Source of the DNA: Planctomycetaceae bacterium
Lineage (GTDB): Bacteria; Planctomycetota; Planctomycetia; Planctomycetales; Planctomycetaceae
NCBI GenBank assembly: GCA_016765335.1
Contig: JAESQE010000660.1
Span: 3,623 to 9,055, forward strand
Length of the DNA: 5,433 bases
Direction of reading: 5' to 3'
Below the pieces are notes generated by a model. That model ran no database searches. It worked only from the letters and a program-made list of their open reading frames with translations, and had not been told where the DNA came from. Made by a program: the position numbers and the translations under genes. Shown piece by piece: positions 4,949-5,433 of the stretch (the first letter of the stretch is position 1; each line of letters opens with the position of its first letter).

Positions 4949-5433
4949 CTATTTATGCAGCGTGCTTTTCTGCGGAAGTGTGGCAGATTGTATCGGAGGT
5001 GTTCCGCCTTGAATAAGCAGGACATCATGAGTTCTGAAAAACCTACGAGTCCGCAAGACAACCTGGAACTGATCAGGAAGTACTTCTGCAATCCGATCCT
5101 GATGATCTTCCCGTACGCACAGCAAGCCTTGGGGGTGCTCACGGAAATAGTCTTCAATTTCTTCCGGGGAGTGAAACCGTGTGATTTGTCGTCGGGCATA
5201 AAAGGGAAGATTTGGTGAAAAATAATCGAAAGTTGCCAGCGGTGCATCGGCATCACTAATTTTACGAGCATGATCTGCCAGCCGGAAACTTTCCTGAGCT
5301 TGAGAAATCCAAGGAGCAACCACAGAAAGGCCTGCAACAACTAATACGATGGCCCCGACACCAAATCCATTCAGGCAGACACGGCGATTGGTATGACGCA
5401 GTGCATAATAGAGCCAACCTCCCATCGCGATCG
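4949..5433 (-). CDS. C-terminal part of a GT39/ArnT-like membrane glycosyltransferase (N-terminus beyond right edge)
   Basis: The frame is open from the right edge to a TAG at 4949-4951, giving about 160 residues; an internal Met codon at 5423-5425 is probably not the start because the frame continues upstream. Visible are a basic stretch (LRHTNRR), one hydrophobic span GVGAIVLVVAGLSVVAPWI (about residues 22-40 counted from that Met), and a soluble domain with the pattern DAPLATFDYFSPNLPFYARR (about 60-79), a PEEIEDYFREHPQGLLCV segment and VVLRTRRFF near the end. A last transmembrane helix followed by a small alpha/beta domain with 'LA.FDYF.P.L.FYA.R' is what I recall for the tails of dolichyl-phosphate-mannose/ArnT-type glycosyltransferases (GT39/PMT family) of planctomycetes. 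Those enzymes use polyprenyl-phosphate sugars at the cytoplasmic membrane to modify lipids or proteins. The catalytic part is outside the window, so substrate cannot be judged. Confidence 0.7.
   Translation of the reverse strand, partial: IAMGGWLYYALRHTNRRVCLNGFGVGAIVLVVAGLSVVAPWISQAQESFRLADHARKISDADAPLATFDYFSPNLPFYARRQITRFHSPEEIEDYFREHPQGLLCVREDHQDRIAEVLPDQFQVVLRTRRFFRTHDVLLIQGGTPPIQSATLPQKSTLHK

Noticed and set aside
4955..5218. Plus-strand 87-codon frame
   Set aside because: It is antisense to the glycosyltransferase tail and shows no family features.

Overview
The window looks like chromosomal DNA of a planctomycete, probably order Planctomycetales. This rests on the gene set: a secreted DUF1080 (3-keto-disaccharide hydrolase-like) protein, a bacterial homologue of the archaeal methanofuran-biosynthesis enzyme MfnF, a GT39/ArnT-type membrane glycosyltransferase tail, and loosely packed genes with sizeable spacers. 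The species cannot be fixed from the sequence alone. I see no phage genes, transposase, CRISPR array, tRNA or rRNA.

Layout from left to right: (1) a 5' gene part on the minus strand, cut by the left edge, resembling the DUF6985 family (1-320). (2) A divergent spacer rich in dyad symmetries (321-659). (3) A plus-strand gene for an exported DUF1080 protein (660-1391). (4) A 232-base spacer holding a GTAG-led, REP-like hairpin nested in a second inverted repeat (1392-1623). (5) Four minus-strand genes read from the right: the C-terminal end of a GT39-like glycosyltransferase cut by the right edge (4949-5433), ribose-phosphate pyrophosphokinase prs (3515-4510), an MfnF-like ASKHA kinase-fold protein (2348-3361) and a ferritin (1624-2142). 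The spacers between the four are about 440, 153 and 205 bases, so they need not form one tight operon; only prs and the MfnF-like gene are fairly close.

How the genes may work together: Prs makes PRPP. In organisms with tetrahydromethanopterin (H4MPT)-linked C1 metabolism, PRPP is a substrate of the first committed H4MPT step (RFA-P synthase), while MfnF belongs to methanofuran synthesis. Planctomycetes are known to carry H4MPT-linked C1 genes, so the prs and MfnF-like pair may link nucleotide-sugar supply to C1 cofactor synthesis. This is an inference from adjacency. The ferritin keeps all six expected ferroxidase ligands and should store iron. The DUF1080 protein is predicted to be exported and to act on sugars.

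No clearly new multi-gene system is visible. The points most worth a second look are the prs/MfnF-like pair, the REP-like element, the unusual Prs motifs with a possible short upstream ORF, and the structured spacers.
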